Position numbers and translations under genes: made by a program. From Polyodon spathula (Eukaryota > Chordata > Actinopteri > Acipenseriformes > Polyodontidae), in the NCBI RefSeq assembly GCF_017654505.1, contig NC_054535.1, positions 87,435,785-87,499,784 on the forward strand: DNA of 64,000 bases. Direction: 5' to 3'. The notes under the pieces were generated by a model. That model did not search any database and was not told where the DNA came from. It saw only the letters and a program-made list of their open reading frames with translations. Below, one piece after another: positions 11,885-22,316 of this stretch (position 1 is its first letter; every line of letters starts with the position of its first letter).

Positions 11885-13944
11885 GTTGGGTTTCCGTACG
11901 GTCAGGCTGTGCCATCCCCGAGTAAGTCCACTATATGGCGCTGCAGCGAGTGCACCGTCTGACTCGTTGCATTGCCCCCACCTACAGGCTATTATCTATG
12001 TCTTACACTGATTAGGGCTGAAGAAAAAGTATATTTATATCAGAATAAATTGTATCAATCTTTTCAGTGCTATTTAGTGGGCCCCAATAATCTAGAAAAT
12101 AAATGACATCCCCTCTTTTCATATGCATTTAATGAAAGGCTGAAGGTTTTCCCCATAAAGCCATCACTGCTAAGACCCTATAGACTCACGGTCAGCTGTA
12201 TCCAATTTTAACATCATTGCAGTAATTACAAGCAGATGCTTTGTGTTTTGTTAAAAATAGAGAATTGCAAGATACTGACACAACTTATAGTCTCAGTATT
12301 TGTTGTAAAAATGAAAATAACATGCTCTCATCAAACAACAGCCTTGAAGGAAACCTATTAAACTGAAGGTAACCATTTAAGGCACTTAAAGACTTTAAAG
12401 GTTTAATTAGTTCAATTAAACAACTAAGAACAAGGTAGAGCAAAGACCTGGTCAGGAAGGGCCAGAGTTGACCCTCCCTGCCCTAATTCATTTGTATACA
12501 CAGTGCCAATTTTCTACATAGTTGCTTATGCTGAAATCATATCATGCACCACAGCATTTATTGTGTATTCCTTTGTATGTGAAATTATACAATGATGCTC
12601 CGTCCTGGATTGGGGTATGAGGTATTGAGTTAGGGCACTGAAGTCTATACAACTTTGTATATTGTGTTAAAATTATATTTTTAAAAGAATGTAATGGAAA
12701 TGTTTCTTACTACTGGCTGAATAAAGTGAATTTAAATTTATTTGGGGTATACTATTTCCAAAACACATACAATTAAAAACTGTTCAGTTAGTTTTAATTA
12801 TGATATCAATTACTCGTGTATGTATATTTGGATAATTAAAATGCCCTCCAGTTTAACAAATTCCCAGACCCCACACTGTGTTGTGCATTGTTTGACTTTA
12901 GTTTTACAAGATGAAAGGATCTAATAAGCCTTTGTACCAAATGTATTCATTTATTTCTATTTTGAAAAAAAAAACCTCTAAACCCAGAATAAAATCACAA
13001 AAACAGACTTTAGAAAGACATTGTATAAATAACTGATGAGTTAAAGCTTTGTGAATAGGGCCCATAATCTAATGATATAATATAAATAATCTGCTGTTGT
13101 GGGTCATTGTTGCATGTTTTAAACACCTGGAACAATTCATTAAGCAGATGCTTGTTAGCCAATGAGATTGGCCCCACTTTTATTTCATTTTATAAAGAAT
13201 ATTCAGTAATAATATGGGTAAAATATGTAATATATTCCTGGGATAGAAGGATAGTTTGGTTTTATAAAATGGCGTCTTGCCAATGTTAAAAAGAGTAAAC
13301 ACATTTACAGTGAATTGTATGGGAATGGACGTGTATATTTATTTCAGCAGGCAGTAGCCATGGGTTAAAAGTATGCACCTTTCTTGGGTAACTATAAGGT
13401 AGTAATAATTGTGTGTGTACATGTAAAGGACAGTCTAATAAAGGACATTAGTGGATGTTGGTTATGTATAGCTGTTTTCTTGTTTCTCTTGAAAAAAATT
13501 AATATTTCAAAGAATTAACATTTTTTTACCATGGTTATTTCTAATAATTCCAGGTTATGAATGACCCAAAGCTCTAATCAGACTAAAGCAAAACCCATGA
13601 TGGTGTAATTAAAGTTTACTATCCTTAAGAGGAAAAAACTAAACAAACAAACAAACAAACAAACAAACATCGCAAAGTCAGTGCTCAATTAATTAAAATT
13701 CAAATCAGCTAGCAGGTCATTTTAGTGGTTAGTGAACCGATGAAACATTCCATGGCAATTCCTATTCCTGATGACTATACCTTTAACTGGAATATGTTTT
13801 TTCGCTAATTAAGACATTCGTGTGAGGCTGGTGGATCAGTTTGCTGCTGTTGTAGAACTTGAAACCCAACAGAAGCATCAACATGTAATCAACATATGTA
13901 CTAAATAAGGTCTGGTCATATGCAAAACAAACAATTATCTATAA
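11885..13944. other. Unannotated DNA
   Basis: No gene, RNA or transposon terminus was recognised. An (AAAC)n run of about 32 bp lies at 13638-13669. Confidence 0.5.
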
Positions 13945-13949
13945 CATCA

Positions 13950-14547
13950 TGTGGCAAAGTGCCCGCCCTTGTGTGTATTTTGTGTTGTGTGTTAATGCTG
14001 GTGTATAGTCATTGGTACACAGGATATAAACGGGTCTGTGTAACACAAGTGTTTAAAATGTATATTTGTATTTAGACACGAGGATTGCACAGCACTTCAC
14101 GTGCAAGTAAAAAGTAATAATATGTGAGAACGGAGAATTGCACTTTATTAATTCACATGCAGTTGTACCGCGACTCCAATTGAATGATAGATTAGCAATC
14201 GAGTCATGGTACAGCTGCATAAAAGCTGCATGTTTTCACCCACTCAGGGTTGTGTGTTCGGTGAGTGGAGAACGGGATTGGAGACGAAGGTAATAGTTGT
14301 GATAAGAATAGTAGTTAAATATCTGCACACCATGTTTGTCTTTATAGTCCGTTTTGTTTGTCTTTTTGTTTTGGCGACGAGTGCTGTGTCCTGTGTTCTT
14401 TGTATGTTACAATCTTTTTATTTTCTGTTCTGTTTATTTATGAAATGCTGAGCTAGACCATTCGCTCAGCTTCAACAAACTCCACCTCTCTGTTGTTTAT
14501 TTCCTGTATCTGGTCTGACGTCATCCACTCCTGCCGTCTTTGTGACA
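13950..14547 (+). repeat. 5' LTR
   Basis: Begins TGTGGCAAAG and ends CTTTGTGACA. A TATA-like 'gcataaaagc' at about 14216 marks the likely promoter, so R should start some 25-30 bases on. A consensus CRE-type palindrome TGACGTCA sits at 14516-14523, 24 bases from the LTR end. The 3' LTR has lost this site by point changes. Confidence 0.92.
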
Positions 14548-14549
14548 CG

Positions 14550-14567
14550 TGGTGTCAGGCCGGGATT
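14550..14567 (+). promoter_or_regulatory. Primer-binding site, tRNA-Leu-like
   Basis: The stretch TGGTGTCAGG, then ccgggatt, starts two bases after the LTR. Its first ten bases are complementary to the 3' end of vertebrate tRNA-Leu genes of the GTCAGGA... class (ending CCTGACA plus CCA). The following GGGATT also fits the T arm, with a short mismatch between. Confidence 0.65.
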
Positions 14568-14640
14568 ACCAGCGCCCCCTAGACGCAGACCAGAGCAGAA
14601 ACAACTAATTACTGTCTAAAAAAAAAATTTAAAAAAAAAA

Positions 14641-15594
14641 ATGTCAGAAGACTCCGTCAGGCTGAGGGACTGGATCCAGGACAATGCAGGCCTGGAGGCA
14701 CAGTCCATGCCCATAGCCATCCGGGTCCTGTGGCTGATGGACAGGGAGCGATGGGAGGCATACGAGAGGGAATACACCCCAAACTCCCTGGAGGAAGGTG
14801 TGGAGTTGGTCCTCTGCTACCTGGAGGCAGCTATAGATAGAACAGCAGCCCAGGTAGCAGGGTCTCCAGCGCCCAGGCAGGGGGATAGCGGGGATCCAAA
14901 GCCCGAGAGGGAGCTGTTCCCATCTCCACCACCAGAGGGTGAGTGCCTACTGGGATCACTTCCCCTACCGACACCACCTAGAGAAGAGGAGCAGGTGCTT
15001 CCTCTGCCTCCATCACCTTCCCCTGCAAGTGAGGGAGAGCCGCACCAGTCCCCTGCAAGTGAGGGAGAACCTCTCCAGTCCCCTGTAATAAGGGTAGACT
15101 ACACGTCGCTCCCACCTCCGCCGCCAGGAGACTACATGCCTGCGCCACCTCTATCGGCAGGAGCAGAGCAGCAGGAGCTGCCTCTGCCTCCGCCACCTCC
15201 ACTGCCAGGAACAGGGCAGCAGGAGCTGCCCCTGCCTCCTCCACCAGCAGAGAGTGAATGCCTGCTGGGTCCCTGTCCACCAGCAGAGGATGAATGCCTG
15301 CTGGGTCCCTCTCCACCAGCAGAGGGCGAATGCCCGCTGGGTCTCTGTCCACCAGCAGAGGTCGAATGCCTGCTGGGTTACCGTCCACCAGCAGAGGATG
15401 AATACCTGCTGGGTCCCTGTCCACCAGCAGAGGGTGAATACCTGCTGGGTCCCTGTCCACCAGCAGAGGGTGAATACCTGCTGGGTCCCTTTCCACCAGT
15501 AGAGGCTGAATACCTGCTGGTATCACTTCCCCCACCAGCAGAGGATGAATGCTTGCTGGTATCACTTCCCCACCATCATGAGAAGAGGAGCTGA
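14641..15594 (+). CDS. Proline-rich tandem-repeat protein of the LTR element
   Basis: This is a 317-residue reading frame whose ATG follows an A-rich leader about 90 bp after the LTR. Residues 1-75 or so look globular and helical: acidic and hydrophobic, with several Trp, containing RVLWLMDRERW. They could be a gag-like or captured domain, which I do not recognise. Residues about 80-200 are Pro/Glu-rich low complexity. Residues 201 onward are nine tandem 12-13-residue units of the type PPAEGEYLLGPC (36-bp repeats). There is no zinc knuckle and no protease. The frame stops at 15594, but the next frame continues with similar composition to 16307, so a single-base shift near 15575-15590 probably cut the product. 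Function unknown. Confidence 0.7.
   Translation: MSEDSVRLRDWIQDNAGLEAQSMPIAIRVLWLMDRERWEAYEREYTPNSLEEGVELVLCYLEAAIDRTAAQVAGSPAPRQGDSGDPKPERELFPSPPPEGECLLGSLPLPTPPREEEQVLPLPPSPSPASEGEPHQSPASEGEPLQSPVIRVDYTSLPPPPPGDYMPAPPLSAGAEQQELPLPPPPPLPGTGQQELPLPPPPAESECLLGPCPPAEDECLLGPSPPAEGECPLGLCPPAEVECLLGYRPPAEDEYLLGPCPPAEGEYLLGPCPPAEGEYLLGPFPPVEAEYLLVSLPPPAEDECLLVSLPHHHEKRS
15241..15585 (+). repeat. 36-bp coding tandem repeats (nine units)
   Basis: Each unit encodes PPAE-x-E-x-LLG-x-x with variation at fixed positions. The last two units change to LLVSL. The array keeps frame, which suggests it was under coding constraint when it expanded. Confidence 0.9.
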
Positions 15595-16307
15595 AGCTGC
15601 CTCTTCCTCCATCACCATCAGGGGGAGAGGAGCAGGAGCTACCTCTCCCTTCACCAGAAGGACCAGGACTAGATGCTGGCGGTCCTCAGCAGCCCTTGCA
15701 TAGGCTGTTGAGAGAAGCATGGGGAAAAACTGCCTGGCTGCAGTGGCCGAGAAGAGGGCCAACACCCGCACCCCAGCTTGTCCTGACTCCCTGCCTCGCT
15801 TCGCCCAAGGATGACTGCCTCGCTTCGTCCAAGGATGCCTGCCTCGCTTCGCCAAAGGATGCCTGCCTCGCTTCGCCAAAGGATGCCTGCCTCACTTCGC
15901 CCAAGGATGCCTGCCTCGTTTCGCCCAAGGATGCCTGCCACGCTTCGTCCAAGGATGCCTGTCGCTTCACATCGCCTGGGGTTGCCTGTTGCTCCGCATC
16001 TCCTGGGGTTGCCAGTTGCTCTGCATCGCCTGGGGTTGCCAACCGCTCCGCATCACCTGGGTTTGCTGGATCTGCTTCGCCTGGGGTTGCCAGCCGCTCC
16101 GCATCGCCTGGGGTCGCTGGAACTGCTTCACCAGGGGTCGCAGTCGGCTCTGCTTGGTCGCAGGGGTCAGTGTGGCTGGAGCCCCACCAGAGGAAGCTGC
16201 CGGCTATGAAAAAAGGGAGAGAGGTCAGGAGACCACCTTTCCCCGCAGCAATTTTGCTGCAGGAGTTCTGGGGGCTGGAGTCCCCCAGTGGGAGCTGCAG
16301 GCAGTAA
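15595..16307 (+). pseudogene. Frame-shifted continuation of the repeat protein
   Basis: A second plus-strand frame (shifted by one) is open from about 15582 to 16307 with no obvious start. It holds a Pro/Glu segment like the upstream protein. It then holds 24-bp repeats encoding units like CLASPKDA (about 15782-15964) and 27-bp repeats encoding units like SASPGVAS (about 15965-16150). The long minus-strand frame over the same place (15686-16579) is most likely the shadow of these repeats. Confidence 0.55.
15782..16150 (+). repeat. 24-bp and 27-bp coding tandem repeats
   Basis: Seven or so 24-bp units (cctgcctcgcttcgccaaag type) are followed by about seven 27-bp units built around 'tcgcctggggttgcc'. 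Both keep the same reading frame. Confidence 0.85.
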
Positions 16308-16700
16308 AGGGGGGAGAGGTCAGAGACTACCTTCCCCTGCAGCAGTTTTGCTGCCGGAGATCTTGGGGGAGGTCTAGAGACCACCAACCCCAGCAGCTTT
16401 TCCGCTGCTGGACTTGCCCCTGCTGAAGGATTCAGTCTGGGAGTTGTAAGCACGTCTGCTGACAGCCGCACCATTGGCAGCATCTCCGCTGCCAGTGGTA
16501 CAGCGGGAAGACAGATTTGCCCCACTCTCAGCACGCCTGCTGACAGCATGGCCAGTAGCAGCCTGGCTACTGGCAACATTGCCGCCCATCAACCCCTTAA
16601 AGTCCCTGTTCTTGGCCCAGAACTTTGAGCGACACTTTTGGGATTTTAAGGGGGGAGGTGGCCATTGAGGCCATGTGTGCTTTGCACAAGGGAGGGTATA
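16308..16700 (+). other. Internal 3' region and polypurine tract of the LTR element
   Basis: No domain was recognised. The region ends with two purine-rich runs: 'aaggggggagg' at about 16648, and 'aagggaggg' (16688-16696) immediately before the 3' LTR. The latter is the likely plus-strand primer. Confidence 0.6.
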
Positions 16701-17298
16701 TGTGGCAAAGTGCCCGCCCCTGTGTGTATTTTGTGTTGTGTGTTAATGTTGGTGTATAGTCATTGGTACACAGGATATAAACGGGTCTGTGTAACACAAG
16801 TGTTTAAAATGTATATTTGTGTTTAGGCACAAGGATTGCACAGCACTTCACGTGCAAGTAAAAAGTAATAATATGTGAGCACAGGGAATTGCACTTTATT
16901 AATTCACATGCAGTTGTACCGCGACTCCAATTGAATGATAGATTAGCAATCGAGTCACGGTACAGCTGCATAAAAGCTGCATGTTTTCACCCACTTGGGG
17001 TTGTGTGTTCGGTGAGTGGAGAACGGGATAGGAGACGGAGGTAATACTTGTGATAAGAATAGTAGTTAAATATCTGCTCGCCGTGTTTATCTGTATAGTC
17101 CGTTTTGTTTGTCTTTTCGTTTTGGCAACGAGTGCCATGTCCTGTGTTTTTTGTATGTTACAACCTTTTTATTTTCTGTTCTGTTTATTTATGAAATGCT
17201 GAGCGAGACCATTCGCTCAGCTCCAACAAACTCCACCTCTCTGTTGTTTATTTCCTGTATCTGGTCGAACATTACCCACTCCGGTCGTCTTTTTGACA
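16701..17298 (+). repeat. 3' LTR
   Basis: Same length and termini as the 5' LTR (TGTGGCAAAG...TTTTTGACA), about 94% identical by eye. It is followed by the catca target duplication. The CRE-type site of the 5' LTR is changed here to 'gaacatta'. Confidence 0.92.
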
Positions 17299-17367
17299 CA
17301 TCATCATAACCACAGACCACGGTGTAAAGTTTTACCTTAAAGGGATAATGTACACAATGTACAGTAG

Positions 17368-17370
<3 letters not shown>

Positions 17371-17451
<81 letters not shown>

Positions 17452-17458
17452 TACGCAC

Positions 17459-17543
<85 letters not shown>
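17371..17543. repeat. Compound AT/AC microsatellite
   Basis: AT runs, then AC runs interrupted by 'atacgcacagt', then a long AC run and AT again, starting about 70 bp after the LTR element. Confidence 0.95.
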
Positions 17544-19538
17544 CCTGCTATGTGTATTCTGTGCTAGTTTCTGTTTGCTTAGATCATTGTTTCCCAGGTT
17601 GACTATTTCAGCAAAGAAATCAAGTGGGAAGCATATTACCGCTAAGCTGTGCAATGAAGCTTTGTGAATCATTGTGCCCTAAACATATATGATTCCCCAC
17701 CTCAACTCCTCAAATTTAGCCAAGTCATTTAGACAAAAAAAATGTTTTGGCAGATAAAGAACAACAGAGAATTATACAGAACACACATAATATAATATTA
17801 CCATTGAATAGAGATGATATAACATTTAGTATACTAAGACCCATACACAACTTACTAAATCCTTTCCCAAAACATATGGTACTTTATTACTGTATTGAAT
17901 GGTCAAATAGTTCAACTACAGTACTCAAGGAACTTTGATTTAGGTGTGTTTATGTGTTTACCCATTTGCCACCCAAAAGTTCTAGTACTGCACGAAACAC
18001 CAGCAAGATAAGACAAGAAAACAGTACAGCCTGGAATCCAAAGAATGATGTGCCAGATATAAGGACAATGCCAGATTCTTGCCTGTGGAAATTAACAGGT
18101 AATCTCTAAATTGACTGAAGATTAAGTACTGGTAAGTGATGAGGAAATATGGATCCTTTGCACCCTGTGGAAGCAATGACAGCTAAGTCACTGGTTGATC
18201 CTGATTAAATTCAACTGAAACAATAATTCAAATTTATGAACTCAGAGTATGAATAAAGGAATCACTTAATAACATAATTCATATCCAGTACCAGGAGCAG
18301 GAAATTAATGAACACAGAGTGCACAAGTGACCTGACAATGAAGGAGGCACATCTGAATGTGAAAATGGCAGAGTGCTAAAAACTCTTACTGCAATTAAAT
18401 TGCATATGAGGTTCATAAACTGGTCTGTGGTGAGATGATTTAAAAGGCTTGTGGATAATAGTGGGAAAAGGTTTCTGTGGGTATCATTGCATTCTCTGTT
18501 TAGTGTTCTGCTGTCGTGTGTAGTTTCAGATTATGTTTTGCTAAAGGTCTCCAAACCAAAATATACCTATTCCAAATGCTAACAAAAAAAAACAGCATAC
18601 AAGTCCATACATTAAATGGCAGTGAGTCATTTATTTATTGTGTGACTTTAAATGAAAAACAATAGTATTTGGAGTAATGATTTTATCTGTCATTACTATT
18701 CTGAATAGTCAGCATTCCAGTCACATAAACAGCATATTCAGAATAAGGTAAGCAGCATTCCGAATGAGAGTATTCAGAATAAGATATATGGAATATGGAG
18801 CTATCTTGTGGCATTTTAGTTCTTGCAAATGTTGCTTACTTGTTATTATTATCATTATCATTCTTATTCTTTTGTCCTTAACTATTACCAAGACTGAAAA
18901 TTAGCATTGCCCTGCTATTAGAAGATTACTGAACATATGGCTATAACAAAACCTTAGTTCCACATGTATAGCTCCAGCAGCTTCATTAAGGGAAGCACCC
19001 TAATCTAAATACAAGAATACACCATCATATATCAAACACACTCGATCAACAGCATTCACAATACATAATAAACCACGGCTCTATCGCCAGTAGAATAACA
19101 ATCACAATAATAAACACATCAACAGGCAATTCAATATTACAGCGAGGGTCTCACCCTCACAATAACATTAAAACTTTATGTCATGAGCACTATTCTGTAT
19201 ATTTACACCTCTCTTTGTGACAGATAAACAGTGTCCAAACTGGCTATTAAAAATTTAAATTAAATGAACTTAAAATACCTTTAGATCTTGTAGCTTATTT
19301 GCCCTGTGTGTTTACTTGGCATTAAACTGATGCAAGCAGTGCTATTTCAGCCAGCTGAGTGATGTACTCAGAATTCTACAATCCCTCTGGAACTAAAGCA
19401 ATAAAGAACAGGTTAGAAGATGTAGGAGCTGTGCTGTTGCCAGTCTCTGTCAAAAGATATAGTTGTCGCTTTTGAGGGAATGAGGTTGTTGGACAAATGA
19501 CCATCATTTATTTAAAGGGTCCTTGAGAAGAAAATTGT

Positions 19539-19598
<60 letters not shown>

Positions 19599-19720
19599 CA
19601 AGAAGCAAAACAAAAATTAAATAATCCTCACCACCACTTTCAACACCACCTAACAGAAAGATTACTCAGGTCAAGGATAACTAGTTTGTGTATTATACTG
19701 CAAGCATAGATATATGTAGT
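17544..19720. other. Unannotated DNA
   Basis: No gene was recognised. Degenerate 'attccgaat/attcagaat' motifs repeat around 18710-18790. An (AT)n run occupies 19543-19595. Confidence 0.5.
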
Positions 19721-20861
19721 AGAGATCGTCACTGGTAGAAAATCTGGAAACGGGTACCGCTGTGAAAAATATGTGGATACCCGGGTCTTTTTCGGGTAAT
19801 GAAAAAAAAGAAAACTGTGTCAATCACAATTTAAGTGCATGATGCATATATAATTATATAGTACACATACATTTAGTCTCCTCAGATCTGTAGACTTGTG
19901 TAGCCTTTTTAAGTACTGGAAACATCTAAATAATAATAAGAAAAAGAAGAAGAAGAAGAATTTTCAGTTTGAATACAGTTCTTAATGTTAAATGTGTTTC
20001 ATGCTGTGGGATTCTTTGCGACATATATTGGCCATATTCCGCTGTTGTTGTTGTTGTAACACATGGCATCCAGCAAAGGCGCATTGTGTAGAATTTCTTG
20101 ACCAAAGCAGGAGAAAACAGAATTTGCAAACCCTGCCAAGGAAACATTTCATTCAAAGGCGGAAGCACTAGCACACTTACTTAATGTGCTCCACAAATAT
20201 TTTTTTATTTAACCCAAAACAAAATAGGTCAGTGTTTCGTAAGTGTGTGAGTAATGTTTTTCTCATACTGATTTCATTTTGTACTTTGCACCTACGCATT
20301 TTGGAGTGCATGTTTTTTCTTTGTTAATCGTTCTGGGGTACACCACTCACAATACTTTATTTATTTGTTTATATTTAAGTAAAGGCGACTTATTTTATCT
20401 TTTTGGTAAGAACCTATATCTATGCAATAACGATAGATAAAGCATTCTGTATTGGAAGCCACACAGTTGTTATTAATATTAATGGATCATAGAGTTATCA
20501 CTGGCGTAAACCAATAGGATGTTGTTATGTTGTTTTCTTTCCAAGTTAGTTCCTGAGAAGAACAGTCGCTGCAGTCATTATTATTGAGGGGTATTTGCCG
20601 CTCGCTGTGTGTTGTTGTTTTCAGTAAAAAATTGATATCCTGTCAGTTAAGAAAAGGCTTAATGCAAAAACTTGTTTTAACATTGTCTTTATTAAACCAG
20701 CCGGAGACCCGCGCTTATAACTGCATTGTCATATTTTCTACATTTTCTTTAAATTCTTAAATTAATAATCGAAACAGGGTAGTAAAAAGAGACCCCGGTG
20801 TGGTCGGGTAATTTAAAACCCGACGGGCACCCAGGTTTTCGGGTACTTGTGTCGACCTCTA
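19721..20861. mobile_element. Non-autonomous hAT-like element
   Basis: The termini TAGAGATCGTCAC (left) and the reverse complement of GTGTCGACCTCTA (right) form short inverted repeats. They are followed inside by GGTACC/CCCGGG-type motifs on both sides (gggtaccgctg and cgggtacttgt). The flanking octamers atatgtag and atacatag agree at 6 of 8 positions, which fits an old 8-bp hAT target duplication. The interior shows no transposase frame. Confidence 0.5.
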
Positions 20862-21754
20862 ATACATAGTACTATATATTAGATTAGTTTACTGGTCTTG
20901 AGTCTGGAGTAGTTATCTTTCCTATAAATCTGCAGGATGCATAAGCATTATGGCAACTGCCGGTTCAAACTGCCGGCTTTGAAGCATTTACCGTGCAGCT
21001 GGTTCATTAATCAGTCAAACTTAGCTTTTCATCTGTAGTTAAAGATCAGTGTGCATAAAGGGCAAAAAAAAAAAAAATCCTGTTCTCTTCTTTTTAAGGC
21101 ACTGTCAAAACACTTCAACCTGCATTTAGAGTAGCTGCTTTTGCCAGCTACTTTCAAGTCTAAAACTCCTATTAGCCCCTCAAATCAGATTCACTGTCAA
21201 TCTGACCAGTTTGCAAGATGCATTGCAGCTCAAACGAGAGTTTGCAGATCTGTACTACTGAATGTGATTTATGTGATGACTATCTGAACTCAAGCTGTAA
21301 TTTGAAGATCCCTTGTGACTATGTCACAAATGGAAAAACCTGTGTATAATTCTTTTTTATGGGGGGGGGGGGGGGGTGGAGGTGTCGAGGAGGGTTTTAA
21401 GTTTTATATAATATGGACTACATAGTAGGCTGTTCTGCAGTAAAGTCATTATTCCTCCAGGAATAGAAATACCTCTTAAACAAAAACACTTCAAATGTTT
21501 TGACAGTTTTACAGGTTACAGATCTGAGTAGTAGGTATATTCGTTCCCCTTATTCACCTTTGCCTTGTCTTGCCTTGTTACTAGTGGGAGCAGGCCTGCA
21601 GCAGGTACCCAGGACAAGATTACAATCTGACAGCAAAAGTATTTTGTCATTACATGCCCTAAATTTGGAAGTCTATTCATTTTTTGTGGTGATAGTATGA
21701 TGAGAGACAAATTGTTTTTACTTTTATCGCAATAAACTTCAAAAACCAATTATA

Positions 21755-21879
<125 letters not shown>

Positions 21880-21916
21880 CAAACTCTCAGACAAGGCTTG
21901 CATATAACTAGTTCTA

Positions 21917-21998
21917 ATCAGCATAAGTGCTTTGTGATGGTGCTTTGTGATGGTGGTCCACTATGAAAGACGCTATATAAAATAAAGATTGATTGATT
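21917..21998 (+). mobile_element. LINE-like 3' tail
   Basis: The stretch ends 'gacgctatataaaataaaga' plus ttgattgatt. That is the form of a fish LINE 3' end (gcgctatataaa..taaa followed by a short simple tail). Only the tail is visible. Confidence 0.4.
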
Positions 21999-22241
21999 CA
22001 GCACATGCCCTGGAATGCATCACAGGTCATAAAATTGGTTTATGTGTGTGAAAGGAGGTAGAGGGCTGGTTGAATTATGAGACTTGTAAAGTTGATAGTG
22101 AGGAGACATGGGGGACGAGTGAAGCAATTCAAATGTGTTTCTTTTTGAAAGAGCTGAGATAGGAGAAAAACAGGGTTTATGGTTTTAGGTGTAACTGTTA
22201 CATGATTTTCTGCATGTAGGCTTGAAATGTGGTTGTAAACC

Positions 22242-22243
22242 TG

Positions 22244-22311
<68 letters not shown>
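22242..22311. repeat. (AT)n microsatellite
   Basis: About 70 bp of AT with one phase slip. Confidence 0.95.

Positions 22312-22316
<5 letters not shown>

Larger units (their letters stand above)
13945..17303 (+). mobile_element. Non-autonomous LTR retrotransposon, complete with TSD
   Basis: Two LTRs of equal length (13950-14547 and 16701-17298, 598 bp each) have TG...CA termini. They are flanked by a perfect 5-bp target duplication catca (13945-13949 and 17299-17303). The internal part (about 2.15 kb) has a primer-binding site two bases after the 5' LTR, a purine tract just before the 3' LTR, and one long plus-strand reading frame. No protease, RT, RNase H or integrase motif is present, so any mobility needed enzymes from another element. 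Counting by eye, the LTRs differ at about 35 sites (roughly 6%), mostly transitions, so the insertion is not recent. Confidence 0.93.

Noticed and set aside
14978..15565. 195-residue minus-strand open frame
   Set aside because: A shadow of the 36-bp coding repeats on the plus strand.
15686..16579. 297-residue minus-strand open frame
   Set aside because: It lies opposite the tandem-repeat region of the LTR element. In-frame repeats keep the opposite strand open as well, and there is no independent start context or family.
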